Shown: positions 16,924 through 27,030, numbered from the stretch's first letter. The stretch is 64,000 nucleotides of DNA from Mesorhizobium sp. ZC-5 (GCF_025753855.1 NZ_JAOWPT010000013.1:1-64000), one strand, 5' to 3'. Notes: generated by a model from the letters alone, not told the origin. Program-made: numbers and translations.

Positions 16924-17048
16924 TCAAATCAAGGAATCTGAAACGCGGCCGCCGATCCTGTTCGGCGCGACGCGTTTCTGCGCGGCGCGGCGCGGTTTGT
17001 TTTCCCGCGCCGCTGCTCCTACATCCCGGAGATATCGGCAGGAGCATC

Positions 17049-17456
17049 ATGGCCAGACGGCGCTCATCTCTCGGCTTCTTCGGCATGTTCGGCCGCTCGG
17101 GCGACCTGCGCCAGCTCGACCAGGCGCTGCGCGCCGTCGACCTGCACCCCGCTCTGGTGCCGGAAGGCGTCAAGCTCACCATCGTCAACCTGATGAAGGA
17201 CCACTGGCCCGACGAACCGCCGCAGCAGGCCTATCCGCCGGTGGCCGAGCTGTTCGGCTATTGCATCGCCGGCGCCGCGGCGTTCGAGCGCATCAACGGG
17301 CATGCACGGCTGCTCGCTACGGAGCGCCGCATCGACACGGCGCTGGATGCCGGCGAAAGCTTCGACGCGCAGATTATCTTGCTCGCGTTGCACGCGAAGC
17401 TGATCAATCCGGAGGTCGTCGAGCGCTACGGCCTCAGCGCTGACCAGGGTCGCTGA
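17049..17456 (+). CDS. Hypothetical protein, conserved-looking, 135 aa
   Basis: 135 aa, ATG with AGGAG 4 nt upstream. N-terminus MARRRSSLGFFGMFGRSGDL is basic, followed by a helical, Ala/Leu-rich soluble region (LFGYCIAGAAAFERINGHAR, LHAKLINPEVVERYGL). No membrane segments and no catalytic motif that I recognise. It lies 170 bp after the dehydratase and 78 bp before the GyrI-like gene, all in the same direction. Function unknown. Confidence 0.6.
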   Translation: MARRRSSLGFFGMFGRSGDLRQLDQALRAVDLHPALVPEGVKLTIVNLMKDHWPDEPPQQAYPPVAELFGYCIAGAAAFERINGHARLLATERRIDTALDAGESFDAQIILLALHAKLINPEVVERYGLSADQGR

Positions 17457-17534
17457 TCCGAAATATTTCGAAAAGATTGTCGGAATCGCTGCCGCTCATT
17501 CGTCCTCGTTCCGAAGAGAACGAGGAGATCGAAA

Positions 17535-18035
17535 ATGCTGACATTGCCGACAATTATCGAACGCGCTGCGCGGCCTTATGTGGCGATCAGGAAGACGTTG
17601 GCCATGACCGACATCAAGTCGGCGGTCGACCGCTCGTTCGGCGAGCTGTTCGGCTGGATGGGCGACAACGAGATCGAACCGAAAGCAGCGCCGTTCCTGA
17701 AATACAACATCATCGACATGGCAGGAAAACTTGAGATCGAATTCGGCGCGCCGACATCCGCTCTGGTGAAGGGCGAGGGACGCTTCATCGCCGGCACATT
17801 GCCGGCGGGACGCTACGGCATGGTGCTTTACCACGGTCCCTACAGCAATCTTCTCGACGTCAACGCCGTGCTGATCGGCTGGGCGAAGGAGAAGGGCATC
17901 CGATGGGATGTCGAGGAAACCGCAGCCGGCGACCGCTTCGCCTGCCGGATCGAGACCTACATCACCGATCCGCGAACCGAGCCCGACCAGAAAAAATGGC
18001 AGACGGAAGTCGCGATCCGCATTGCCGATCAATAG
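17535..18035 (+). CDS. GyrI-like small-molecule-binding protein (AraC effector-binding fold)
   Basis: 166 aa, ATG with GAGGAG 10 nt upstream. The pattern RPYVAIRKTLAMTD, FLKYNIIDMAGKLEIEFGAP, IAGTLPAGRYGMVLYHGPYS and a C-terminal ETYITDP corresponds to the SOUL/GyrI-like domain that binds drugs or other small molecules, without a DNA-binding domain. Stand-alone members act as toxin or drug binders. It converges on the MttB gene with 15 bp between the stops. Confidence 0.78.
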   Translation: MLTLPTIIERAARPYVAIRKTLAMTDIKSAVDRSFGELFGWMGDNEIEPKAAPFLKYNIIDMAGKLEIEFGAPTSALVKGEGRFIAGTLPAGRYGMVLYHGPYSNLLDVNAVLIGWAKEKGIRWDVEETAAGDRFACRIETYITDPRTEPDQKKWQTEVAIRIADQ

Positions 18036-18050
18036 ACGGGCAAGCGGCGT

Positions 18051-19640
18051 TCAGCCGCCCATGCCGCTGCGCGGCAACTGGATGAGGTCGCCGAAACGCA
18101 TGCGCAACTGGTCGTCGAGGTGCCTGGGTACATGGTGCGGAAAGCGCGACGCCAGGACCCTCTTCTTTTCCTCGATCGCCTTCCCCAAAAGATCGGGCTT
18201 GCCTTTCTCACCCCACTCCTTGGGGCTGAAACGGTCGGCGACGGCGGGATAGAAATACTCCGTCTGCATCAGCCGCAGCGTTTGTTCGTTGCCGAGGTAA
18301 TGCCCAGGGCCGTTCAGGCAGACTTCGGCGATGGTGTCGATCGACAGTGCTTCGTCCGTGACCTCTATGCCCCGCACGCAGCGCAGGCACTGACCGAGCA
18401 TGTCGTTGTCGATGATCAGGCTTTCGAGGCAGAAACCGAGCAGCGAGGCATGCATGCCGGCCGATTCATAAACGAGATTCAGGCCGGACAGTCCGGCCAT
18501 CACATTGGTGATGCCTTTTTCGTAGCCCGATTGGATGTCCGGCAGCTTGGAATCCGCCATGCCGGCGGCCGAACCGCCCGGCAGGTCATAGAATTGCGCC
18601 ATCTGCGCGCAGGCCGACGTCAGCAACGCCTGCTCTGCCGAGCCGCCCGACATCGCCCCGGTCCTAAGGTCCGAAACGAACGGCCAGGTGCCGAATATCG
18701 CCGGATGGCCGGGCTTCAGCGCGTTGACATAGACGAGGCCGGCGAGCACTTCGGCCACCGCCTGGACGACAGCCCCGGCAATCGCAGCCGGAGCCGTCGC
18801 GCCGGCCTGGCCGGCCGAAAGCAGGAGGATCGGGATGCCGCCTTCCACGCAGGCCTCGAGCACGCCGCAGGCGTCCTCGGCGAATTTCATCGGCGGCACG
18901 ACGAAGCAGTTGGAGTTCGACACGAACGGCCGGGCACGGAAATTCTCCTCGCCGCCAGCGATCGTGTAAAGCAGTTCCAGCGCCGGGGCGACATTCTCGC
19001 GTACCGTGAACGAGGTGCCGACATGTTTCGTCGTTCCCATCACGCAGGCATAGAGCGTGTTGAAATCCATATCGAGCGGATCGGGAATGTCGCGTGGCAC
19101 CATCGGCCGCTGGAAGAAGTGGATGTTGTCCAGTCCTTCGACGAGCCGCGCCGCGTCATAGATATCCTGCAGCAGGGATTCGCGGTATTCGCGCTTCTCC
19201 ACGTCGACGACATGCACGGCGGCGCCCGCCGTGCCGTAATGCACGCGTTTGCCCTGCACCTGCATGTCGTGTTTGGGATCCTGGCCGTGCAGCGTGAAGT
19301 GTCGCGCCGCGTTCCTGACCGTCGCCATGACGAGCTCGCGCGGGAAGCGGATGCGGCCGTCGTCACCGTAACGCGCCCCGACCCGGGTCAGCGCCTCGAT
19401 GCAACTCGGAATTGCGTTGGCGAAACCGACCGTCTCAAGGAGTGTGAGAACCGCTTCATGGATACGCTCGAGATCATTCTGGCCCAATGCCTTGTACCTG
19501 CCGCCCTCAAGACCGGCACGTACAGGGCGGATGTCGTCGGCCAGGGGCGCCGCGCGCATGGCGCGCCGCGCTTCCCTGCCGCCCGAGCGCCGCGAACGGC
19601 TATCGCTGGTTGATTCCGGCTGCTCGACAACCACGGACAT
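18051..19640 (-). CDS. MttB-superfamily (trimethylamine methyltransferase-like) protein, non-pyrrolysine
   Basis: 529 aa from ATG 19640 (CGGAG 9 nt upstream). The large TIM-barrel methyltransferase domain is evident: RPMVPRDIPDPLDMDFNTLY, LLSAGQAGATAPAAIAGAVV, SGGSAEQALLTSACAQMAQF, LPGGSAAGMADSKLPDIQSG and a C-terminal GPGHYLGNEQTLRLMQTEYF. The frame is open throughout with no internal amber codon, so this is the non-pyrrolysine branch, whose known members demethylate glycine betaine and related quaternary amines onto a corrinoid protein. No corrinoid protein or reactivase gene is adjacent. The MocR regulator immediately upstream in the same direction is its likely controller. Confidence 0.82.
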   Translation of the reverse strand: MSVVVEQPESTSDSRSRRSGGREARRAMRAAPLADDIRPVRAGLEGGRYKALGQNDLERIHEAVLTLLETVGFANAIPSCIEALTRVGARYGDDGRIRFPRELVMATVRNAARHFTLHGQDPKHDMQVQGKRVHYGTAGAAVHVVDVEKREYRESLLQDIYDAARLVEGLDNIHFFQRPMVPRDIPDPLDMDFNTLYACVMGTTKHVGTSFTVRENVAPALELLYTIAGGEENFRARPFVSNSNCFVVPPMKFAEDACGVLEACVEGGIPILLLSAGQAGATAPAAIAGAVVQAVAEVLAGLVYVNALKPGHPAIFGTWPFVSDLRTGAMSGGSAEQALLTSACAQMAQFYDLPGGSAAGMADSKLPDIQSGYEKGITNVMAGLSGLNLVYESAGMHASLLGFCLESLIIDNDMLGQCLRCVRGIEVTDEALSIDTIAEVCLNGPGHYLGNEQTLRLMQTEYFYPAVADRFSPKEWGEKGKPDLLGKAIEEKKRVLASRFPHHVPRHLDDQLRMRFGDLIQLPRSGMGG

Positions 19641-19827
19641 GCATTTAGCTCCGCTTTTTTGAGCAGCCTCGCGCCGTTTGATCGCGGTCGTCGGTGCTGC
19701 TCCATTCCCCATTTCGGGAAACTATGCAGCGGAGTTGGTCCGAGAGGTTTGTGCCACGAAATGCGGTCGAATGTACCAGGTTGGGCCAGCGCGATGCTGG
19801 CCGGATGGCAGTTAGTCAGTGGATGAT

Positions 19828-21321
19828 TCAGGCTGCTGCCGGACGCCGCCCCGCCGCAGTCGCCAGTTCGCGGATGCCGGGCTCGATATGCTGGAGCGCA
19901 ATCGAGGAAATGCCCAGCCGCATGAAGCGCGACGACTTTTCCATCTCGTCGAAGAAGCGGTCGCCGGGCTCGATGATCACGCTGCGCGCCGCGGCCGCCT
20001 CGGCCAGCGAGCGCGAGTCCGTGCCGCGCGGGCCTTCGAGCCAGAGAGACGTTCCGCCGGCGGAGTCGGTCGAGCGCCATTCCGGCAGGAAGGCCGAGAT
20101 CGCGTGGACCAACCGTTTGCGGCGTTCGTCGAATGCGGCCGACATGCGGCGCACCAGCGCCTCGTGGTGGCCGAGCGACAGGAACAGCGCCACCGCGCGC
20201 TGGTTGTTTGCCGGCGGGTGGCGCAGCATGAAGCGGCGCAGCGCCCGCAACTCGGCGATCAGGTCGGCGGACGCCACGATGTAGCCGAGCCGCAGGCCCG
20301 GAGCCAGGGTCTTGGACATCGAGCCGACATAGATGACACGGCCGGAGCGGTCGAGGCTCTTCAACGCCTGCTGCGGCGCCTCATCGAGAAGTTGGCTGTC
20401 GTAGCCGTCCTCGATGATGATCTGGTTGTGGCGGCTGGCGCGCGCCAGCAGGTCCTGCCGGCGCTCGGCGCTCAGCGGCACCATCGTCGGGCAATGGTGG
20501 CTGGGCGTCACGAAGACGAAGCCGGAATCCGACGGAATGGAAGCCGTAACAATGCCTTGGCTGTCGACCGGTGTCGGGAAGATATCGGCGCCGGCCAGCC
20601 TGAAGATGCTGCGTGCATCCGGGTAGCCTGGGTCTTCCATCGCCACCTTGGAGCCTTTGCCCATCAGCAGCGTCGCCAGCATGTAGAGCGCATTCTGCGC
20701 GCCGAGCGTCACGATGATCTCGTCCGGGTTGGCAAAGATGCCGCGACGCGGCAGCAGGCGCGCCTGGATCTGTTCGATCAGCAGCGGGTCGTCGCGGTCG
20801 ACCATGTCGGCTGCCCAGTTGCGGATTTCGAGCACGGCCAGCGCCATGCGGTTGCACTCGCGCCACTCGGCGGTCGGAAACAGCCCCGGATCGAACTGGC
20901 CGTAGACGAACGGGTAGGAGGATTTGATCCAGTTGTCCTGCTTCAGAGGCCGCGGCATTTCGCTGGCGGCGATGCGCCGGCGGGATTTCCAGTCGATCTG
21001 GTCCGTGTTGTCGGCGGTCTTCTGTGCCGGCTTCGCCGGCGTCGCCAGAACCTCGGGGTTGACGAAATGCCCGCGCCGTTCGCGCGCAATGAGAAAACCC
21101 TGATCGACCAGTTGCTGGAATGCCAGCACGACGGTGCCGCGCGCAACGCCGAGCTTTTCCGCCAGGATGCGGCAGGACGGCAGCGGCATCGACGCGGCGA
21201 TCTGGCGGTCGAGGATGGCGGCCACGATGGCCTGGCGGATCTGCGCTTGCAGGGTTTGCCCGGACTCGGCGGAAATCCGGAACAGTCCGGACCAGATCGC
21301 TGTGTCGTTTCTCTGTGGCAT
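19828..21321 (-). CDS. MocR-family regulator (GntR HTH fused to aminotransferase domain)
   Basis: 497 aa from ATG 21321 (AGGAAA 6 nt upstream). N-terminal GntR winged helix (LQAQIRQAIVAAILDRQIAA, SCRILAEKLGVARGTVVLAF, about residues 22-75) then a fold-type-I aminotransferase domain. The PLP-binding motifs are kept: TLGAQNALYMLA, HHCPTMVPLS, DGYD and the Schiff-base lysine in SMSKTLAPGLRLGY. MocR proteins sense amino acids or amines through PLP. It is 187 bp upstream of the mttB-like gene, same strand, which suggests regulation of a quaternary-amine function. Confidence 0.87.
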   Translation of the reverse strand: MPQRNDTAIWSGLFRISAESGQTLQAQIRQAIVAAILDRQIAASMPLPSCRILAEKLGVARGTVVLAFQQLVDQGFLIARERRGHFVNPEVLATPAKPAQKTADNTDQIDWKSRRRIAASEMPRPLKQDNWIKSSYPFVYGQFDPGLFPTAEWRECNRMALAVLEIRNWAADMVDRDDPLLIEQIQARLLPRRGIFANPDEIIVTLGAQNALYMLATLLMGKGSKVAMEDPGYPDARSIFRLAGADIFPTPVDSQGIVTASIPSDSGFVFVTPSHHCPTMVPLSAERRQDLLARASRHNQIIIEDGYDSQLLDEAPQQALKSLDRSGRVIYVGSMSKTLAPGLRLGYIVASADLIAELRALRRFMLRHPPANNQRAVALFLSLGHHEALVRRMSAAFDERRKRLVHAISAFLPEWRSTDSAGGTSLWLEGPRGTDSRSLAEAAAARSVIIEPGDRFFDEMEKSSRFMRLGISSIALQHIEPGIRELATAAGRRPAAA

Positions 21322-21552
21322 AATGCGTTTCCTAGCTTGCGACGAAGAATCCCGCTGGCCCACAAATTTGTATTCCTGGTCCAAACCGTTGCACCAATGA
21401 ATTTTTCTAATCGAAAGGATTTATGCCAGTGAACCATTCGCTTGGGCCACTGCATTGCGGAAATTTTCGAATGGTGGGTGATGCCGTCGCTTCAAAGTGC
21501 GGCAGGTCTGGTATGGTCGCGCGGATTACGGATTCTGCAAGGAGTTTTGAAC

Positions 21553-23196
21553 GTGGCTGAACACCCCTTGAGCGCTGCGATTTCCGCACTGCGCGACCAC
21601 CGTGCTTCGTCGACGATGGACATGCGTGCCGCATTCGCCGCTGATCCAAACCGCTTTGCCGAATTCTCCTTGGGGCTCGACGACCTTCTCTTCGACTGGT
21701 CGAAATGCGCGGTGACCGGGGAAACGATGAAGCTGCTGGAAAATCTCGCGGAAAAGGCCCATGTCGCCGGGCGCCGAGACGTCATGCTGCGCGGCGACAA
21801 GATCAACGCCACCGAACATCGGGCCGTGCTCCACACGGCGCTGCGCAATCCCACCGACAAGGGCGTCGTTGTCGACGGCGTCGATGTGATGCCCGAAGTC
21901 CACGCCGTGCTCAACGCGATGGCGGAGTTTGCCGATGCGGTGCGCGATGGCCGCGCTGCCGGTGCCACCGGCGAGAAGATCACCGATATCGTAAACATCG
22001 GCATCGGCGGCTCGGACCTCGGTCCGGCCATGGCGACGCTGGCGCTGGCGCCCTATCACGACGGGCCGCGCGCGCACTACGTCTCCAATGTGGACGGCGC
22101 CCACATTGCCGACACGCTGAAAGGCCTGAAGCCGGAGACGACACTTTTCATCATAGCCTCCAAGACCTTCACCACCGTCGAGACGATGACCAATGCCGAG
22201 ACGGCCCGCAAATGGATCGAGGCCGCACTCGGCAAGGCGGCCGTGGCGAAGCATTTCGCGGCGGTGTCGACAGCGCTCGACAAGGTTGCAGGCTTCGGCA
22301 TCGCGCCGGACCGCGTCTTCGGCTTCTGGGATTGGGTCGGCGGCCGCTACTCCCTGTGGGGAGCCATTGGCCTGCCGATCATGATCGCCGTCGGCCCGGA
22401 GGATTTTCGCGGGTTCCTCGCCGGCGCGCATGAAATGGACACGCATTTCGCCTCGACGCCGCTGTTGCAGAACATCCCGGCGGTCATGGGATTGATCGGC
22501 TACTGGCACCGGGTCATCTGCAAATACCCGGCGCGCGCAATCATTCCCTATGACCAGCGGCTGTCGCGGTTTCCGGCTTATTTGCAGCAACTCGACATGG
22601 AATCGAACGGCAAGCGCGTCACCATCGACGGCACGCCGATTGCGACTCCCACCGGCCCGCTGGTCTGGGGTGAACCGGGCACCAACGGCCAGCACGCATT
22701 CTTCCAACTGCTGCACCAGGGCACCGACGTGATCCCGATCGAGTTCCTCGCCGCAGCCGAGGGCCACGAGCCGGAACTGAAGCACCACCACGATCTGCTG
22801 CTGGCCAATTGCCTGGCCCAGTCGGAAGCCTTGATGAAAGGGCGGACGCTCGAGGAGGCGCGCCGCCAGATGCTGACCAAAGGTATGAGCGAGGCCGATG
22901 TGAACGCGATCGCCCCGCATCGCGTCTTCCCTGGCAACCGTCCGTCGGTCACCATCCTCTACCGCAAGCTCGACCCGAAAACGCTCGGCCGGCTGATCGC
23001 GCTCTACGAGCATCGCGTCTTCGTCGAGGCGCAACTGTTCGGCATCAATGCCTTCGACCAGTGGGGCGTCGAACTCGGCAAGGAACTGGCGACCAATCTT
23101 TTGCCTGTCGTCGAGGGCAAAGCCGATGCCGCCCAGAGCGATGCCTCCACCGCGGGTTTGGTGCGCCATATCCACCAATTGCGGGCAGGAGAGTAG
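21553..23196 (+). CDS. pgi: Glucose-6-phosphate isomerase
   Basis: 547 aa from a GTG at 21553 with GGAG 8 nt upstream (an in-frame TTG is two codons earlier). Interconverts glucose-6-phosphate and fructose-6-phosphate. PGI signatures: [77 protein letters not shown] (catalytic His/Glu region) and the C-terminal [15 protein letters not shown]. Length matches the bacterial enzyme. The HAD phosphatase gene starts 4 bp after its stop. Confidence 0.96.
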   Translation: MAEHPLSAAISALRDHRASSTMDMRAAFAADPNRFAEFSLGLDDLLFDWSKCAVTGETMKLLENLAEKAHVAGRRDVMLRGDKINATEHRAVLHTALRNPTDKGVVVDGVDVMPEVHAVLNAMAEFADAVRDGRAAGATGEKITDIVNIGIGGSDLGPAMATLALAPYHDGPRAHYVSNVDGAHIADTLKGLKPETTLFIIASKTFTTVETMTNAETARKWIEAALGKAAVAKHFAAVSTALDKVAGFGIAPDRVFGFWDWVGGRYSLWGAIGLPIMIAVGPEDFRGFLAGAHEMDTHFASTPLLQNIPAVMGLIGYWHRVICKYPARAIIPYDQRLSRFPAYLQQLDMESNGKRVTIDGTPIATPTGPLVWGEPGTNGQHAFFQLLHQGTDVIPIEFLAAAEGHEPELKHHHDLLLANCLAQSEALMKGRTLEEARRQMLTKGMSEADVNAIAPHRVFPGNRPSVTILYRKLDPKTLGRLIALYEHRVFVEAQLFGINAFDQWGVELGKELATNLLPVVEGKADAAQSDASTAGLVRHIHQLRAGE

Positions 23197-23200
23197 GCGG

Positions 23201-23908
23201 GTGCCGGTAATCAAGGGAATCCTGTTCGACAAGGATGGAACGCTGGTCGATTTCCAGGCGACGTGGTTTGCAGTGGGCGACCTCATGGCGTTGCAGGCCG
23301 CCGGCGGCGACCGCGACCGCGCCGACCGGCTGATGGAAGCGGCCGGTTATGATTTCGAGCAACATTGCTTCAAGGCGGATTCGGTGTTCGCCGCGGGCAC
23401 CAATGCCGATATCGTGGCGCTCTGGTATCCCAATGTGCCGGCAGCCGAACGGCAGGCCATGGTTATCGGCTTCGACGCGTTCACGGCAGACCACGGCGCC
23501 GCAAAGTCGGTTCCCTTGCCGGGAAGCCGGGAGGCGATCACCAGCCTGCACGGACAAGGCTTCCGCATCGGCCTTGCCACCAACGATTCGACGGGCGGCG
23601 CGGAGAAGACCCTGCTCGCGCTCGGCATCGCACAGATGTTCGACGCCGCTTACGGATATGACGCTGTCGCCAATCCGAAGCCGGCGCCGGATTCGATCTA
23701 TGCGTTCTCCGACCTGACCGGATTGAAGCCGTCCGAGATCGCCATGGTCGGCGACAATCGGCACGACCTCGAAATGGCAAAGGCGGGCGGCGCCTTCGCC
23801 ATCGGCGTGCTCAGCGGCACGGGAACACGCGAAAGCCTGATGCCGCTGGCCGATGTGGTGCTTAATTCGATCGCTGACCTGCCGGCCTATCTGACGGATC
23901 GAACATAA
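23201..23908 (+). CDS. HAD-superfamily phosphatase, phosphoglycolate-phosphatase-like
   Basis: 235 aa, GTG start with AGGAGA 8 nt upstream, 4 bp after pgi, so probably cotranscribed. Motifs: ILFDKDGTLVDF (nucleophile and acid/base Asp, residues 8-12), ATNDST (motif II), NPKPAPDS (motif III Lys) and MVGDNRHDLEMAKAGGA (motif IV). Helical cap after motif I makes it a C1-cap enzyme. Substrate is not evident; removal of a sugar phosphate or phosphoglycolate is plausible beside pgi. Confidence 0.85.
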   Translation: MPVIKGILFDKDGTLVDFQATWFAVGDLMALQAAGGDRDRADRLMEAAGYDFEQHCFKADSVFAAGTNADIVALWYPNVPAAERQAMVIGFDAFTADHGAAKSVPLPGSREAITSLHGQGFRIGLATNDSTGGAEKTLLALGIAQMFDAAYGYDAVANPKPAPDSIYAFSDLTGLKPSEIAMVGDNRHDLEMAKAGGAFAIGVLSGTGTRESLMPLADVVLNSIADLPAYLTDRT

Positions 23909-23913
23909 GCCAC

Positions 23914-23946
23914 CCTCGCTGCGATTCTGTCGCTTGCGCAGCGAGG
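23914..23946. terminator. Hairpin between convergent genes
   Basis: CCTCGCTGCG (23914-23923) pairs perfectly with CGCAGCGAGG (23937-23946) around a 13-nt loop. No U-run follows. It separates the HAD gene from the convergent MFS gene and probably ends both transcripts. Confidence 0.5.
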
Positions 23947-23953
23947 CATGATC

Positions 23954-25171
23954 CTATGGATTCCGCGGCAATCCCCTGTGGCCGAGCGTGAAGACGAGCG
24001 CCGCACCGAGCACCGCCGCCAGTCCGGCATAAGTCACGGCGCCGAGCGGGCCGAAGCCGTCGACAAGCAGCCCGCCGAACACTGCGCCCGCGGTGATTGC
24101 GATCTGGAAGGCTGCCACCAGCAAGCCGCCGGCCGCTTCCGCCTGGTCCGGCGCCGCGCGCAGCGTCCAGCTCTGGAATCCGACCGGCAGGAAGCCGAAG
24201 AAGAAGCCCCAGACCGCGATTGCCGTGCCGGCCAGAATTCCCGATGAGCCGAACAGGATCATCAGCAAGGCCATGACGGCGATCGCCAGCGCCCCCAGGC
24301 TTACCGCGGCCTTGATGCTGCGTTCGGCGACGAAACCGCCGGCAAGGTTGCCGAAGAAGCCACCGACGCCATAGGCGAGCAGCACCAGCGAGATCGCCTC
24401 GATCTGCAAGGCGGGGACCTGCTCCAGGAACGGTCGTACATAGGTGAAGCCGGCGAAGTGGCCGGAGATCACCAGTAGCAGGGTGACAAGCCCGATCCTC
24501 AGCGAGGGTCGCTTCAGCAACTCGAACAGTGTGCGGAAGCTGGAGGCGCCAACCGGCGGCAGTTTCGGCATGGTCAGCATCTGCACCGTGAGCGCCACCA
24601 CGCCGACGGCGGCGGAAAGGACGAAAGCCGCGCGCCAGCCCCACAAGTCGCCGATATAGGCGCCGATCGGGGCCGCGCAAACGGTGGCGAGGGAAACGCC
24701 CGTCAGCACGATCGACATCGCGCGCGGCACCAGCCGCGCCGGCACGAGCCGCATGGTCAGGGCGCCGGCCATGGACCAGAAGCCGCCCAGCCCGATCCCC
24801 AGCAGCACGCGTGCGACGAGAAGCGTGGTGAGCCCGGTGGCCGTGGCGGCCAGAAGGCTCGACAGGACGAGCAGCAGTGTCAGCGTCCACAGCACAAGCC
24901 TGCGGTCGATCTTCCTGGTGAAGATCGCGAGCGTCAGTCCGGCGATGGCGCCGACCACTGCGGTTGCGGTCACCGTCTGGCCGGCAGCGCCATCGGTGAT
25001 GTTGAGATCGCTCGCCATTCGGGTGAGCAGACTGGCAGGCAGGAACTCGGCCGTGACCAGGCCGAACACGCCCAGTGAAAGGGAAACGACGGCCGCCCAG
25101 AGCGGCTCTGTTCGCTCGTCTGAATTTGCGGGCGCCTCAAGCTCGGCAATGGCAGCTGTAGTGTCGGACAT
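23954..25171 (-). CDS. MFS transporter, AraJ/drug-efflux (DHA1) type
   Basis: 405 aa from ATG 25171 (GGAGA 5 nt upstream). Twelve predicted membrane segments. The first loop FTRKIDRRLVLW and the helix-5 motif TGVSLATVCAAPIGAYIGDLWGWR are typical of DHA1 exporters. Transcribed divergently from an AraC regulator 71 bp away, which likely controls it. Exports an unknown small molecule. Confidence 0.85.
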   Translation of the reverse strand: MSDTTAAIAELEAPANSDERTEPLWAAVVSLSLGVFGLVTAEFLPASLLTRMASDLNITDGAAGQTVTATAVVGAIAGLTLAIFTRKIDRRLVLWTLTLLLVLSSLLAATATGLTTLLVARVLLGIGLGGFWSMAGALTMRLVPARLVPRAMSIVLTGVSLATVCAAPIGAYIGDLWGWRAAFVLSAAVGVVALTVQMLTMPKLPPVGASSFRTLFELLKRPSLRIGLVTLLLVISGHFAGFTYVRPFLEQVPALQIEAISLVLLAYGVGGFFGNLAGGFVAERSIKAAVSLGALAIAVMALLMILFGSSGILAGTAIAVWGFFFGFLPVGFQSWTLRAAPDQAEAAGGLLVAAFQIAITAGAVFGGLLVDGFGPLGAVTYAGLAAVLGAALVFTLGHRGLPRNP

Positions 25172-25242
25172 GCGGATTCTCCAGATGGTCCGGACCAAGA
25201 TAGGGAGTGACCCTTTGGAGTTTCCATGTTAGAAAAGCCACA

Positions 25243-26250
25243 ATGCTTGACCGTTCGTCCAAACCGCTGATGCTCGCAACCGGCGACCCGCTGACGGAAA
25301 TGATGCGCGGCCTGAGGCTCGACGGTGTCGACTATGGCCGCTGCGTGATGGCCGAGCCTTGGGGCATCCTATTCCCGGCGCAGCAAGCCGCGCGCTTCCA
25401 CTTCATCGGTGCCGGCAGGTGCTTCCTGCTGATGCCCTCGCAGGAATGGGTCGAAATGAAGCCCGGCGACGCCGTTCTGGTGCCGCGCGGCGCCGAGCAC
25501 ATTCTGGCAAGCACGCCCGGCGTGCCGGCCACGCCGCTCGAGCGCTTCGAGATCAAGCCGCTCTGCGGCAACAACATCTTCGACATATCCTGCTTTGGCG
25601 ACGGGCCGACGACGCTGCTTTTCTGTGGCAGCATGCTGTTCAATATCGACAATTTGCACCCTTTGCTGACGCTGATGCCAGACGTGATGCGCGCCCACGA
25701 ATTGGCGAAAAACGAGCCAAGCGTTCCACATCTGCTGGAGGCGATGATGCGCGAAGTCTCGACCGACCGCGTCGGTTCTGGCGGCATGCTCGCGCGCTTG
25801 GCGGACGTGCTCGCGGCGACGATTGTCAGGGCCTGGGTCGAGAGCGGCTGCGGTGATGCCACCGGATGGATCGCGGCGGTCAGGGATCCGCAGATTGGTC
25901 GTGTGCTGGCGGCGATCCATCTCGATCCCAGCCGCGATTGGACGGTCGTGGCGCTCGCCAGGGCCATGGGCGCGTCGCGCTCCGGCTTCGCTCAGCGTTT
26001 TGCCGAGATCGTCGGCGAAACCCCAGCACGCTATGTCACCCGCGTCCGCATGCACCAGGCACGCCGATGGCTGTCCCGGGATCGACTGATGATCGCGGTT
26101 ATTGCGAAGCGACTCGGCTACGATTCGGAGGCGTCGTTCAGTCGCGCCTTCAAACGGGTTCTGGGCTTTGCCCCGAGCCATTTTCGGACCAGGTCGGAAA
26201 ACGAACCGGTCGGCGAGGGATTGCTGCTACGTGCTTCTCTCGGGGATTGA
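25243..26250 (+). CDS. AraC-family transcriptional regulator with cupin sensor
   Basis: 335 aa from ATG 25243. N-terminal cupin_6-type sensor domain (about 1-190; GRCFLLMPSQEWVEMKPGDAV then LVPRGAEHIL) and a C-terminal double HTH: WTVVALARAMGASRSGFAQR (about 233-252) and IAVIAKRLGYDSEASFSRAF (about 283-302). Divergent from the MFS exporter; the pair looks like a local sensor and efflux unit. Confidence 0.87.
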   Translation: MLDRSSKPLMLATGDPLTEMMRGLRLDGVDYGRCVMAEPWGILFPAQQAARFHFIGAGRCFLLMPSQEWVEMKPGDAVLVPRGAEHILASTPGVPATPLERFEIKPLCGNNIFDISCFGDGPTTLLFCGSMLFNIDNLHPLLTLMPDVMRAHELAKNEPSVPHLLEAMMREVSTDRVGSGGMLARLADVLAATIVRAWVESGCGDATGWIAAVRDPQIGRVLAAIHLDPSRDWTVVALARAMGASRSGFAQRFAEIVGETPARYVTRVRMHQARRWLSRDRLMIAVIAKRLGYDSEASFSRAFKRVLGFAPSHFRTRSENEPVGEGLLLRASLGD

Positions 26251-26452
26251 CGCATGTTACGGTTGTATTTCTGCAACCAGGAATGTGCGGCAATCGATAC
26301 CGACGAAAACCGGAACTTCATCCCGATCCAATCATTTTGACAAACACCGACAATGAATGGGGCGCCTGTCGTCCTCGATTGTATTGTCACGAACGGAGTG
26401 GCGGCTGTTCGCTTGAAGATTACGCCTTGGGCCGGCGCATGTGGAGGGAAAC

Positions 26453-27016
26453 ATGCGGACACTGGCAGTCGTCGCGGTCGTGGTAGCGCCGTTCCATTTC
26501 GCCAACGCGCAGGAAAATACGGGGCCGGCCCCGCGGATTCCCAAGGATTACGACGGCACCGTCATTGTCGACCCAGGACCGATCGTGGAGGACATGATCC
26601 TTCCAGACCTGTCGATTTCGAAGGTCTATCTGGTCGATGATCGTGCCGACAAGGAGGAACTTCCGCCACCTCGGAAAGACAATGTTTACGGGGCCGATGA
26701 CAGGATCTGGATCCGCGCGGTTCTCGACAACGCCGGTGTCAGGGGCACGATCGACGGCTTGCGCGAATATGAGATTGTTGCCGATCTTCGGATTTCCGAC
26801 GAGAGCGGCAAGGTCCTGTTCGAGCAAGCCGATGTTCAGAAATTTTCAGGCAAGGGCAAACTCGAAATCAGTGCGGATACCCGCAAGGTGTACCTCAACA
26901 TGGGCCTGAAAGCGCCCCTCGATCCGGGCAAGTACACGTTCGACATTGTCTTTCGCGATCTCGCACGCAGCAAGAAGGTGCAAGCTTCGCAGCAACTCAA
27001 GATCGTCTACAAATAG
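26453..27016 (+). CDS. Secreted hypothetical protein, 187 aa
   Basis: 187 aa from ATG 26453 (GGAGGG 5 nt upstream; a GTG at 26441 is in frame but overlaps that site). MRTLAVVAVVVAPFHFANA is a signal peptide with a likely cut after ANA. The mature part is beta-rich and charged: DKEELPPPRKDNVYGADDRI, EYEIVADLRISDESGKVLFE, KLEISADTRKVYLNMGL, DPGKYTFDIVFRD. This looks like an Ig-like periplasmic domain. I do not recognise the family. Neighbours are an AraC gene (same direction) and the convergent acyl-CoA ligase. Confidence 0.65.
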   Translation: MRTLAVVAVVVAPFHFANAQENTGPAPRIPKDYDGTVIVDPGPIVEDMILPDLSISKVYLVDDRADKEELPPPRKDNVYGADDRIWIRAVLDNAGVRGTIDGLREYEIVADLRISDESGKVLFEQADVQKFSGKGKLEISADTRKVYLNMGLKAPLDPGKYTFDIVFRDLARSKKVQASQQLKIVYK

Positions 27017-27030
27017 ACCGGCGCGCAAAC

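Noticed and set aside
18051-19640. Pyrrolysine-containing trimethylamine methyltransferase
   Set aside because: There is no in-frame TAG inside the gene and no pyl genes; the family also has non-pyrrolysine members.
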